A stretch of DNA of 15,207 nucleotides from Spirochaetales bacterium (GTDB taxonomy: Bacteria > Spirochaetota > Spirochaetia > Sphaerochaetales > Sphaerochaetaceae), in the NCBI GenBank assembly GCA_022771185.1, contig JALFCJ010000270.1, positions 1 through 15,207 of the forward strand, in the 5' to 3' direction. Both the position numbers and the translations under genes were made by a program. The notes under the pieces were generated by a model. The model saw only the letters and a list, made by a program, of their open reading frames with translations. It had not been told where the DNA came from and made no database searches. Positions 7,051 to 14,178 of this stretch are shown here, piece after piece; position 1 is the first letter of the stretch, and each line of letters starts with the position of its first letter.

Positions 7051-7998
7051 ATGAAAGTAGCAATATTGGAAGGTCTTGGAATTAGCCACGAGGAGCTCGA
7101 GGCTTTGGAAAGACCATTTATTGAAGAAGGCGTGGAGTTTGTAGAGTATCAGAAGACTCTGGACGTAGAGGAACTAAAGAAGGAGACAGCGGGAGCGGAT
7201 GCAGTAATTATCGCAAATATGCCATACCCCTCTTCAGTCATCTCCAGTTGTGATACTCTGAAGTTTATCGATGTAGCTTTCACAGGAACAGACCACGTGG
7301 GACTGGAAGCAGCAAGAGAGAAGGGTATTTCTGTAAGCAACGCTTCCGGTTACTCAAACGAAGCTGTATCGGAACTTGTTCTTGGTATGGTCCTTTCCTT
7401 TATGAGAAATATATCACAGGTCGAGACTAGATGTAGGGAAGGAAAAGCCAAAACAGGTCTCGTTGGATGTGAAGTCAAGGGTAAGACAGTAGGTATTATA
7501 GGACTCGGAAAGATTGGAAAGAGAACTGCCGAGATATTCAACTGCCTAGGAGCGACAGTACTCGCTTCATCTAGAACTAAGCACTCCGATACTCCTTCTT
7601 ATATAACAGAAGTGGAGAAAGAAGAACTATTGAGAGAATCAGATATCGTTGTTCTTCACTGTCCATTGACACCAGAGACAAGAGGCTTAATCGGAAAGAA
7701 AGAGCTTGAGATGATGAAAAAGAGTGCAATTCTTGTCAATGTAGCAAGAGGCCCAGTTGTAGTTGAAGAAGATCTCGTTGAAGCTCTGAAAGAAGGAGAG
7801 ATTGCAGGAGCTCTCGTAGACGTATTTGCTGCAGAGCCTCCTTTAGCACTTTCTACTCCGATCCTCTCTGCTCCTAATACTCTTCTTACTCCTCACGTTG
7901 CATTTGCAACAAAAGAGTCTATGAGCTTGAGAGCAAAGATCGTATTCGAGAATCTGAGAGCTTGGATGGATGGAAACGTAATCAATAAGATTGTCTAA
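7051..7998 (+). CDS. D-isomer-specific 2-hydroxyacid dehydrogenase
   Basis: This 315-residue cytosolic oxidoreductase interconverts a 2-keto acid and its D-2-hydroxy acid with a nicotinamide cofactor. The Rossmann domain has GLGKIG (151-156). The catalytic triad is complete: R233 in NVARGP, E262 in AAEPPL and H282 in TPHVAFAT; D257 of the VDVF motif is also kept. The second beta strand ends ATVLASSRT, with Ser174-Arg175 where NAD-specific members carry Asp. That favours NADP(H), but this is an inference. The exact substrate (hydroxypyruvate/glyoxylate, phenylpyruvate, lactate and others) cannot be decided. The gene is monocistronic: strong RBS, own promoter region, and an intrinsic terminator beginning 23 bases after the stop. 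Confidence 0.93.
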   Translation: MKVAILEGLGISHEELEALERPFIEEGVEFVEYQKTLDVEELKKETAGADAVIIANMPYPSSVISSCDTLKFIDVAFTGTDHVGLEAAREKGISVSNASGYSNEAVSELVLGMVLSFMRNISQVETRCREGKAKTGLVGCEVKGKTVGIIGLGKIGKRTAEIFNCLGATVLASSRTKHSDTPSYITEVEKEELLRESDIVVLHCPLTPETRGLIGKKELEMMKKSAILVNVARGPVVVEEDLVEALKEGEIAGALVDVFAAEPPLALSTPILSAPNTLLTPHVAFATKESMSLRAKIVFENLRAWMDGNVINKIV

Positions 7999-8020
7999 TA
8001 AAGTAAGAAACTCAAAAATT

Positions 8021-8064
8021 GAGAGAGGCTTCCAGTTATAGAATGTTGGAAGCTCTCTTTTTTT
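8021..8064 (+). terminator. Intrinsic terminator after the 2-hydroxyacid dehydrogenase gene
   Basis: A stem of GAGAG-G-CTTCCA (8023-8034, with one bulged G) against TGGAAGCTCTC (8047-8057) closes a 12-base loop and runs into eight consecutive Ts ending at 8064. Confidence 0.85.
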
Positions 8065-8132
8065 GAAATCTTATCCTTATCTTTGATTTTATTTTCAATA
8101 AAATAAATAGAGAAGAGAGGGTGTTTTCTAGA

Positions 8133-8614
8133 GTGCAAGAAAAGAAACTGCCGATAGGCATTGACGATTTTGAGAAGCTTATTAAATGGGGATTCTTTTA
8201 TGTAGACAAAACATTGATGATAAAAGATCTTCTTTCATCTTGGTCTGAAGTAAATCTTTTTACACGCCCTAGAAGGTTTTGAAAGAGTCTTAACTTATCG
8301 ATGCTTTTTCAGTTCTTTGACATCGATTCAGAACTGCTTCCATAGAAGAGTATAAAAATGTCCTAAAAGGTCTATGTGAAATATTGGCTGACCACTATGG
8401 TACAAAGGTTCTTATTCTCTTGGATGAATATGATGTTCCATTAGATAAAGCTTATATCAGTGTATATTACGAGAAGATGGTAGATTTCCTTAGAGGGTCC
8501 TTTGGTAGTGCATTTAAAACCAATAAAAACTTACTTTTTGCTGTTTTGACAGGTTGCATGAGAGTGTCTAAGGAAAGCATATTTACTGGCAATAATTATT
8601 TCTTTCTTTGGTAA
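8133..8614 (+). pseudogene. Decayed AAA-ATPase-like/PD-(D/E)XK nuclease family gene
   Basis: From GTG 8133 the peptide reads LPIGIDDFEKLIKWGFFYVD and later LFTRPRRF. This is the conserved start of the AAA-ATPase-like proteins that usually end in a PD-(D/E)XK nuclease domain and are expanded in gut Bacteroidetes, Clostridia and spirochaetes. At the P-loop the expected RPRRFGKSL has its Gly codon (GGA) changed to TGA (8280-8282). Downstream, in another frame from about 8336, ASIEEYKNVLKGLCEIL leads to the Walker B region LILLDEYDVPLD and TGCMRVSKESIFTG, then stops at 8614. Only about 20 residues separate the two blocks where intact relatives have roughly 70 to 90, so an internal deletion and frameshift are also present. 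The C-terminal half is gone. Confidence 0.85.
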
Positions 8615-8749
8615 AGACTCTTGTGTATGTGAAAATAATAAACAAAAGGCTTTTCTTCTCTCTATTCCATTGCTACCATAGTGATTGCTGGAGACTTGAT
8701 TAGTTATTTCTTCTTGAGATCTGGTAAATATTTCAAAAGAGGAAACGAA

Positions 8750-9508
8750 ATGATCACGCCTTTCAACTTACCTTGGTTTGTTCTTATAACATTGTCTTTT
8801 TCCTTGCCATTTTTTATAGCAAGAAAGCTTGAAGGAAAAAGTAGAAAAGAAAAGCTCTTCTTCGTCAAATGGTTCTCCATTGTCTCAGCTCTTCTTTGGG
8901 TTCTTTATAAGTATCTTTTGTCCATTGATCCTAATTTCTCTTTTGTTTTCTGGAAAGAACTGCCGCTTCAGCCATGTAACACGATGCTATGGCTTGGCAT
9001 CATAGCCTGCATATTAGATAACGAAACTATAATGTCTTATGGCTACTATATCGGTATTCCATGTGCTTTATTGGCTCTCATGATGCCAGAGTCTGGGTTT
9101 ATCTCAGTAAGCATTCTTTCTAACAAAGCTATCGGCTACTACGGAACCCATGCATTAGTCGTTATGCAGGGCCTGTTGTTTGTTTCGTTAGGCTTATGTA
9201 AGATCGATTACAAAAGTGCAATACGCTCTGTAGTATTCTTCATCTTCATGGCATTTTGCGCTCATGTAGTGAATATTCTTCTGCGAGTTACTGTTTATCC
9301 TGAAGCAACCTATTACTATACCTTTGGTTTTGACGAGAACTTTTTACTCAGAGTATTCAAGAGATTCATCCCTGTACCTCTATTATATATGACACCTATA
9401 TTCATTGCCTCCGTTTTTGTTACATGCCTTGAAACTCTTATCATAAGATTCCTGAAAAGAATGAAAGAGGTTAGTGCTACAAATAGATTTGTAGATCGTG
9501 CATTGTAA
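8750..9508 (+). CDS. YwaF/TMEM164-like integral membrane protein (TIGR02206 type)
   Basis: This is a 252-residue protein with about six or seven membrane helices. It begins MITPFNLPWFVLITLSFSL. It carries the family's hallmark ELPLQPCNTMLWLGIIAC after the second helix, YYIGIPCALLALMMPESGF, then YYGTHALVVMQGLLFV, and ends near FIPVPLLYMTPIFI. This order matches the YwaF (TIGR02206) family, distant relatives of TMEM164; its bacterial function is unknown. The usual His in LPLHLC is Gln here. The frame is open from a GTG at 8681, but AGAGGA sits 6 bases before ATG 8750 and homology starts there, so the shorter form is preferred. It lies alone between the AAA-ATPase relic and the repeat region. 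No promoter could be assigned with confidence. Confidence 0.82.
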   Translation: MITPFNLPWFVLITLSFSLPFFIARKLEGKSRKEKLFFVKWFSIVSALLWVLYKYLLSIDPNFSFVFWKELPLQPCNTMLWLGIIACILDNETIMSYGYYIGIPCALLALMMPESGFISVSILSNKAIGYYGTHALVVMQGLLFVSLGLCKIDYKSAIRSVVFFIFMAFCAHVVNILLRVTVYPEATYYYTFGFDENFLLRVFKRFIPVPLLYMTPIFIASVFVTCLETLIIRFLKRMKEVSATNRFVDRAL

Positions 9509-9586
9509 AGAAATAGGCTGGAGGGATTATTGTCAGAATAAGTCATCGTGAGCGCAATTGAATTACCGAGGATTCTCGCTTAATGT

Positions 9587-9698
9587 CCTAAAACTTGCTT
9601 ATTATCAATAATTTTAGCATGAAATCCGTATTATCTGCTAAAACTTGATAATTTCTACATGTTTTAGCAGAAAATCATGATTCTTTGCTAAAACTTTG
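9587..9698. repeat. Degenerate 50-bp tandem repeat with alternating inverted GCTAAAAC arms
   Basis: Five copies of an 8-base arm alternate in orientation: CCTAAAAC (9587), ATTTTAGC (9611), GCTAAAAC (9637), GTTTTAGC (9661) and GCTAAAAC (9687). Start-to-start spacings are 24, 26, 24 and 26 bases. This makes a 50-bp direct repeat: 9587-9636 and 9637-9686 agree at roughly two thirds of positions, and a third partial copy starts at 9687. Each GCTAAAAC-N16-GTTTTAGC pair can form a hairpin. The rest of the 9509-9822 gap shows no other gene. It is not a CRISPR array, because arms are short, alternating and degenerate. It may be a multi-site operator, a small mobile repeat family or a structured RNA element. 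Confidence 0.7.
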
Positions 9699-9788
9699 TA
9701 GTTTAGAATCAGTTAACTAAATCGATATCTATCATGATGAGAGTAAGGATTACTTTGTTTCTTATTCTCTTTTCGTTCTATCTATTAT

Positions 9789-9808
9789 TGTACGAGTGAA
9801 CTTGTACA
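9789..9808. promoter_or_regulatory. Candidate operator: TGTAC-N10-GTACA inverted repeat
   Basis: TGTAC (9789-9793) and GTACA (9804-9808) are perfect inverted 5-base arms separated by 10 bases, one helical turn and a half centre to centre. The element ends 14 bases before ATG 9823. Five-base arms occur by chance fairly often, so this is a candidate only. Confidence 0.3.
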
Positions 9809-9822
9809 GTCTGGAGGATCTT

Positions 9823-10392
9823 ATGGGAATAATGGCAAAGGCATATAGAGAAAGAAAGATATGTATAGATAAGATGAGACAAAAGTATCCAGGGCTTCCT
9901 TATTATGAAAAAGAACGCGTAGAGATCTTCAGAACAATTGCCTTTGGTCCTATCTATGACAGCACTACTTGTCCTTTGAGTCCATATGAGTCTCCAACGA
10001 AAGAAACAATAAGAAAGGCAGAAGAACTTGAGGAGATCTATAAAGCAAACTCAAAGCTTTCTTCTAGAATCGGATACTTCCTTGATTATTTTTACACAAA
10101 AGAAGAGGCAGAGTACTACTCAGAAAACATAGAAGAGTTTATCAACCTAAATGCTGTATTTAAAGGTATCATGCATACCATAGGATATATTTCATATGCT
10201 CTCAAGAGACAAAACTACACTAATTCATATTGTGAAATCTATGGTGACTTTTACTTCGAATGCTGGAGGGAAGAGCTGGACACTTCAGATAAATATAATC
10301 CCTATATGAAAAAAGTTACTTATAAAGAAAGAGTTACACCGATTAGTAAAGCTCTCTTTCTTAAAGAGTTGGAAAGACGTCTAAAACTTTAA
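9823..10392 (+). CDS. Hypothetical protein, 189 residues, family not recognised
   Basis: I do not recognise this protein. It is highly charged and rich in Tyr, Glu and Lys, with no signal peptide or membrane segment, so it is probably cytosolic. It looks mostly helical: KAYRERKICIDKMRQK near the start, a PLSPYESPTKETIRKAEELE stretch in the middle, and an aromatic-rich YCEIYGDFYFECWREEL segment near 145-160. The frame is open from a GTG at 9796, giving 198 residues. GGAGG lies five bases before ATG 9823 whereas the GTG has no ribosome site, so the shorter start is chosen. It is preceded by the inverted repeat at 9789-9808 and the 50-bp repeats. The LRR gene follows 63 bases later on the same strand and may be co-transcribed. 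Confidence 0.75.
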   Translation: MGIMAKAYRERKICIDKMRQKYPGLPYYEKERVEIFRTIAFGPIYDSTTCPLSPYESPTKETIRKAEELEEIYKANSKLSSRIGYFLDYFYTKEEAEYYSENIEEFINLNAVFKGIMHTIGYISYALKRQNYTNSYCEIYGDFYFECWREELDTSDKYNPYMKKVTYKERVTPISKALFLKELERRLKL

Positions 10393-10455
10393 GATAATCT
10401 TACTTTGCTCTCTCCATTCTTCATTCTATAGAGAGATGACAAGAAGGATGAAAAA

Positions 10456-12747
10456 ATGGAAGAAAAGAGTAGAAAAATCGTTATCCCAGATGGTGTCAGT
10501 GCCATCAGAGCCTTTGAATACAAAAACAGTGACATGGAAGAGATTATCATCCCTTCTTCTGTGACTATAATAGAAGAGGGTGCATTTCTTGGTTGTAACA
10601 ACTTGAAGAGAGTCGTTATCCCTGATTCTGTAACAGAAATGGGAAAAGCTGCCTTCAAAAACTGTTCATCTCTTAAAGAAGTGAAAATCTCCATTTCTCT
10701 TAGTGCAATCGAAGATGAAGTTTTTTCTTTTTGTAAGGATTTAAAAGAAATCATTATTCCTCTAGGAGTGAAGGAAATAGGGGAATCTGCATTTAAGGAG
10801 TGCAGTGCACTGAAGGGGATTACAATTCCTAGCTCTATAACAAGGATAGGGAAGGATTGTTTCTATTACTGCTCATCCCTTGAAAGTATAATGATTCCCG
10901 ATTCTGTGACATTGATAGAGGATCATACTTTCGAAGGATGTACAGCACTCAATAATGTAAAACTCTCTGATACCATAACCAACATCGGTAAGAGAGCCTT
11001 TGCCGAGTGCTGTAATCTCGAAAGCATCAAGCTGCCCTTGAATCTTGTTCAGCTGGAATTCCAAGCATTAAGCGGTTGCAGTAGCCTTAAAGAAATCGCT
11101 ATGCCTGCCAATTTACAGAGAATAGGAAAACTTGCTTTCAGTGGATGCATTGCATTGGAGAAAGTAAAGCTTTCAGATTCCCTTTACTCCATTGACTATG
11201 AGGCTTTTAACGGTTGTAAATCCCTCAGAAGTATTGTTCTTTCCAAGTCTTTCATTTTCCTTGATCCGAAAGCATTTACAGGTTGCAGTCTGGAGGAAAT
11301 AAGAGTCGATGATGGGAATCAGAATTATTCAGTAGATGAAAATGGAGTTCTTTTCAATAAGAATAAAACAATACTCATCTTCTTTCCCCAAGCTCTGAAA
11401 CTAAAGACTTATGTTATTCCAGATAGTGTCAGAATAATAGGCCCTTCAGCTTTCTATGAAGCTTTATACCTTGAGAAAGTGATCATCCCAGATAGTGTTG
11501 AAACTATAAGGGAATATGCATTTTGGGGATGCAAAAGCCTTAAGGAGGTAAGTATTCCTGATTCTGTAGATGATATTTTTCCAGAAGCATTTTGGGGATG
11601 TAAGTGTCTTGAGAAAGTATCACTTCCTTCTTCAGTTCCTATAATCCATAGTAAGACATTTTCTTTCTGTACTTCTCTTAGATCAATCGTCATTCCCAGT
11701 GGTGTAAGAAGAATCGGAGACAGTGCTTTCTCCAGCTGCAAGAATCTGGAGAGCGTCACTCTCCCTGATACTCTCTGGACAATAGCTGAATACGCTTTCT
11801 CTTGGTGTGAAAGCTTAAAAGAAATCGATATCCCACAATCTGTAAGTCTTATAAAGTTTAATGCATTTTCTTCCTGCAAAAATTTATCTCGTATCACTAT
11901 CAAGGGGCCTATATCGAAGATAGAGAGAGGTGTATTTTCTCATTGCAGTTCTCTTTCTGATATCAACATCCCAAGTAGCGTAAAGAAAATATGCAGAGAA
12001 GCATTTGAAGATTGTTGTTCATTAAAGGAAGTCTCCATTCCAGAAGGAGTGGGAGAAATAGAGGAAAGAGCATTCGCTTCCTCTCTGTCACTTGATATAG
12101 TTACTCTTCCTTCTTCATTGACTAATATTGGAGACAGAGCTTTTGAAAAGTGTAGAAGTCTAAAAGAGGTAATAATCCCTTGTAATGTAAGAGATATAGG
12201 AGAAGATGTATTTTATGAGTGTTTCTCTCTTGAGAAAGCAATAATCGAGGGGCCAGTTACTTCTATAAGCACAAGGCTTTTCTATCGATGCATTAACCTT
12301 AGAGATGTCGCTCTCCCAAAGACACTGACAAAGATTTCTTACAGGGCATTCTATGAATGTACGTCACTAGAGAGAATAAACATACCAAAGAGCGTATCAA
12401 TAATTGAAGAGGATGCTTTTCGAAGATGTAGCGCTTTGGAAAGTGTCATGATTCCTGAAGACGTGGAAAGAGTAGAGATGGGAAGCTTCAGAGGATGTTC
12501 ATCTCTCAAAGACATAACACTATCTTATGGGGTTATATCAATTGGAGAGTGTGCTTTCTATGATTGTACTTCTCTTGAATGTATCAAGATACCTTTCTCT
12601 GTGGAGTCAATTGAAGATGATGCATTCGCTTCCTGTACCTCTCTTGAGAGAGTTGTAATACCGATTACAATCAGAAAGCCTTATTCCCAAATCTTTGGAG
12701 ATTGCGAAAACCTATATGAAATATTAATTACATGCACAGATGATTGA
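10456..12747 (+). CDS. BspA/TpLRR-type leucine-rich repeat protein with 31 repeats
   Basis: This 763-residue protein is almost entirely LRR_5 (BspA, Treponema pallidum LRR) repeats of 23 residues, consensus IxIPxSVxxIGxxAFxxCxSLKE. I count 31: twelve, then a 37-residue insert (about 282-318) of the type N-x2-YSVDENGVLFNKNKT common in BspA-like proteins, then nineteen. The first repeat is degenerate. The repeat Cys is kept in 28 of 31. Known BspA proteins bind fibronectin, fibrinogen or host cells and are surface exposed. This one begins MEEKSRKIVIPDG with no signal peptide, lipobox, anchor or Por tail, so it is predicted cytosolic or exported by an unknown route. GAAGGATG precedes ATG 10456. 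A CTCTCT/AGAGAG hairpin (10408-10435) lies in its leader. Role: protein-protein binding, partner unknown. Confidence 0.93.
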   Translation: MEEKSRKIVIPDGVSAIRAFEYKNSDMEEIIIPSSVTIIEEGAFLGCNNLKRVVIPDSVTEMGKAAFKNCSSLKEVKISISLSAIEDEVFSFCKDLKEIIIPLGVKEIGESAFKECSALKGITIPSSITRIGKDCFYYCSSLESIMIPDSVTLIEDHTFEGCTALNNVKLSDTITNIGKRAFAECCNLESIKLPLNLVQLEFQALSGCSSLKEIAMPANLQRIGKLAFSGCIALEKVKLSDSLYSIDYEAFNGCKSLRSIVLSKSFIFLDPKAFTGCSLEEIRVDDGNQNYSVDENGVLFNKNKTILIFFPQALKLKTYVIPDSVRIIGPSAFYEALYLEKVIIPDSVETIREYAFWGCKSLKEVSIPDSVDDIFPEAFWGCKCLEKVSLPSSVPIIHSKTFSFCTSLRSIVIPSGVRRIGDSAFSSCKNLESVTLPDTLWTIAEYAFSWCESLKEIDIPQSVSLIKFNAFSSCKNLSRITIKGPISKIERGVFSHCSSLSDINIPSSVKKICREAFEDCCSLKEVSIPEGVGEIEERAFASSLSLDIVTLPSSLTNIGDRAFEKCRSLKEVIIPCNVRDIGEDVFYECFSLEKAIIEGPVTSISTRLFYRCINLRDVALPKTLTKISYRAFYECTSLERINIPKSVSIIEEDAFRRCSALESVMIPEDVERVEMGSFRGCSSLKDITLSYGVISIGECAFYDCTSLECIKIPFSVESIEDDAFASCTSLERVVIPITIRKPYSQIFGDCENLYEILITCTDD

Positions 12748-12792
12748 GACAAAATTCGATTATATTGGCTCAGAGATAATTGTATTGTCGGT

Positions 12793-13316
12793 TTGGTAAA
12801 TTCAAAAGTCAGATCAAAGAAAGAAGAAGGTAAGAGCGATATTATTCTTGCTGTCTTCTCTATCTTGGTGGGGCTATAGGAGCTCTTATCTCTACTTTTT
12901 TCTTCGATAGAAAAGCAGATAAGGGCAATATGCTTTCAAGAGTGATAATGGCATGCCTTGTTGTAATCGAAACAATTGTATACCTCATCTATAAAGGCTT
13001 TATTGCTAGAAATCTTACTTTTGCATTCTGGAGTATTCTTCTTGAGTATCCTATATCTCTCATATACCTGGCACTTATTAACATAGTCACTTTCTTTGTC
13101 TATATGAAGGACAAGAAGGCGGCGGAGAAGGGTAAGGACAGAGTGAAGATCGTTACCCTTCTATCACTGTCATTTATCGGAGGCTCTATCGGTGCTCTTT
13201 GAGGAATGTATATCCTTCACCATAAGACTAATAAGAGTTATTTCACCGTGGGCGTTCCATTGATGATTATTATGCAGGTCTTTGTACTTTTCTATCTATC
13301 AAATATTGCTTTCTGA
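12793..13316 (+). pseudogene. Broken membrane protein with two DUF1294-like modules
   Basis: The first module reads SKVRSKKEEGKSDIILAVF then SIL. After a frameshift at the TTGGTGGGG tract (about 12865-12874; one G appears lost) it continues GGAIGALISTFFFDRKADK and a membrane helix. The second module is fuller: LALINIVTFFVYMKDKKAAE, KGKDRVKIVTLLSLSFI, GGSIGAL, then a TGA at 13200-13202, then in the same frame GMYILHHKTNKSYFTVGVPL and a last helix, ending TGA 13314-13316. DUF1294 proteins have NxxTFxxxxxDKxxA, a GGSxGAxxGM motif and RHKTxxxxFxxGxP, all present in module two. The nonsense codon replaces a Leu codon by one substitution. The 5' end is lost next to the LRR gene stop. Function of the family is unknown. 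Confidence 0.75.
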
Positions 13317-13372
13317 ATATATAGCGATATTTCATAACAAGTACTTAAATCAAATATATAAAAATTTGACTT

Positions 13373-13672
13373 CTATATTGTGTAAAGTGATTGACGACAA
13401 TCAATTATTGCGTCTATATATACTGTTTTTTCTTCTATGCAATATACGGCTTTGTATCTTTTTGCAAATATAGCTCGCCTATACTTATTTTTTGGCAGAT
13501 TTAAGTCTTCTTCAATTTGAAATTGCAAGGGGTTTTCTTTTAGTTTGTCTAATACTGAAGAGAACTCATCTCTGAGAGCTTTTGATGCAGGAACACTTAC
13601 AAATGAAAGAAATCTAATGTGATTAATGAGCATTTCTGTTGCTTTTCGAGAAACAATGACTTTATACCTCAT
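13373..13672 (-). CDS. RelE/ParE-superfamily toxin of a type II toxin-antitoxin system
   Basis: This 99-residue protein begins MRYKVIVSRKATEMLINHI and ends with YRRAIFAKRYKAVYCIEEKT, then VYIDAIIDCRQ. The R-x-x-F-x-x-RYxxxYxI...VxIxxIxDxRQ block is the C-terminal beta sheet of RelE/ParE toxins, which cleave ribosome-bound mRNA (RelE) or inhibit gyrase (ParE); which of the two applies here is unclear. The frame is open 29 codons further upstream, but that part is the antitoxin gene in another frame, and the fold starts at MRYKV. It overlaps the antitoxin end by 11 bases, which implies translational coupling. No obvious close Shine-Dalgarno site is present. Confidence 0.85.
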   Translation of the reverse strand: MRYKVIVSRKATEMLINHIRFLSFVSVPASKALRDEFSSVLDKLKENPLQFQIEEDLNLPKNKYRRAIFAKRYKAVYCIEEKTVYIDAIIDCRQSLYTI

Positions 13673-13958
13673 GTTTGAATTCTGCCTCAGCAATGATTTT
13701 GTCCATTTCTTCGAGAATTTTATCTGCTCTAATACCCTTGAAACCATTTTTTCTTTCATCTTCTGCCAATAGAAGATCCGAATATAGACTATTCTGAGAT
13801 GAAATAGACATGCTTAAAGGTACGGATTGTTCCCTTACAATTTGATGCAAAAGCATATTAATCGTACCATTTAATGTTAATCCTAACTGGTTTAAGATTT
13901 CTTCTGCTTGTTTTTTTAAATCACTGTCTGTTCTTAAACTAATTGTAACGCTAGCCAT
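13662..13958 (-). CDS. RelB/DinJ-family antitoxin
   Basis: This 98-residue protein starts MASVTISLRTDSDLKKQAEE, a ribbon-helix-helix DNA-binding domain. It is followed by LGLTLNGTINMLLHQIVREQSVP, which matches the DinJ/RelB core (LGLTxSxAINxFLxQIVxxxxIP). The C-terminal 45 acidic and basic residues, ending AEAEFKHEV, would wrap the toxin. The frame is open 15 codons upstream, but GAGGA sits seven bases before ATG 13958, so that start is chosen. Antitoxin precedes toxin as usual, and the pair is expected to repress its own promoter through the dyads just upstream. Confidence 0.9.
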   Translation of the reverse strand: MASVTISLRTDSDLKKQAEEILNQLGLTLNGTINMLLHQIVREQSVPLSMSISSQNSLYSDLLLAEDERKNGFKGIRADKILEEMDKIIAEAEFKHEV

Positions 13959-13991
13959 ATTATATTCCTCAAAATATTTATAGTCATAATA

Positions 13992-14019
13992 AATATAATA
14001 CAATGTCTTTGCATTGCAA
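13992..14019 (-). promoter_or_regulatory. Promoter with overlapping dyads for the toxin-antitoxin operon
   Basis: On the - strand TTGCAA (14014-14019) and TATATT (13992-13997) are separated by 16 bases. Transcription would start near 13985, 27 bases before the antitoxin ATG. Two palindromes overlap it: ATTGCAAT (14013-14020) and CAATG-N6-CATTG (14001-14016). This is where a ribbon-helix-helix antitoxin operator is expected. Confidence 0.45.
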
Positions 14020-14178
14020 TAGGATTACTACTCCATTTATTAAATTCAATAAAGCAAGGAATGCACCCTCAAGAGCTGAATCCAAGAGATTGAAATCTCT
14101 GACTCCAAAGAAGTAGATGTAATTTCATTCATATACAATGAGAGAATGTATTTCCCCTTATGATGACTCCAAATCTAA

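Noticed and set aside
9587..9698. CRISPR array
   Set aside because: Arms are only eight bases, alternate in orientation, spacings are 24/26, and no cas genes are visible.
11454..11903. 149-codon - strand open frame
   Set aside because: Antisense shadow of the LRR gene; its apparent internal repetition simply mirrors the 69-bp LRR periodicity.
8280..13202. UGA read as an amino acid, which would rescue the TGA codons at 8280 and 13200
   Set aside because: TGA replaces Gly in one gene and Leu in the other, other lesions remain, and intact genes here end with TGA.
14085..14100. AGAGAT-TGAA-ATCTCT hairpin as a terminator for the AAA+ gene
   Set aside because: Six-base AT-rich stem with no T-run on either strand.
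14053..14163. Short + strand peptide ending IQEIEISDSKEVDVISFI before a stop near 14163
   Set aside because: An in-frame TGA interrupts it, no start or ribosome site is present, and it is too short to assign; at most a gene-end relic.
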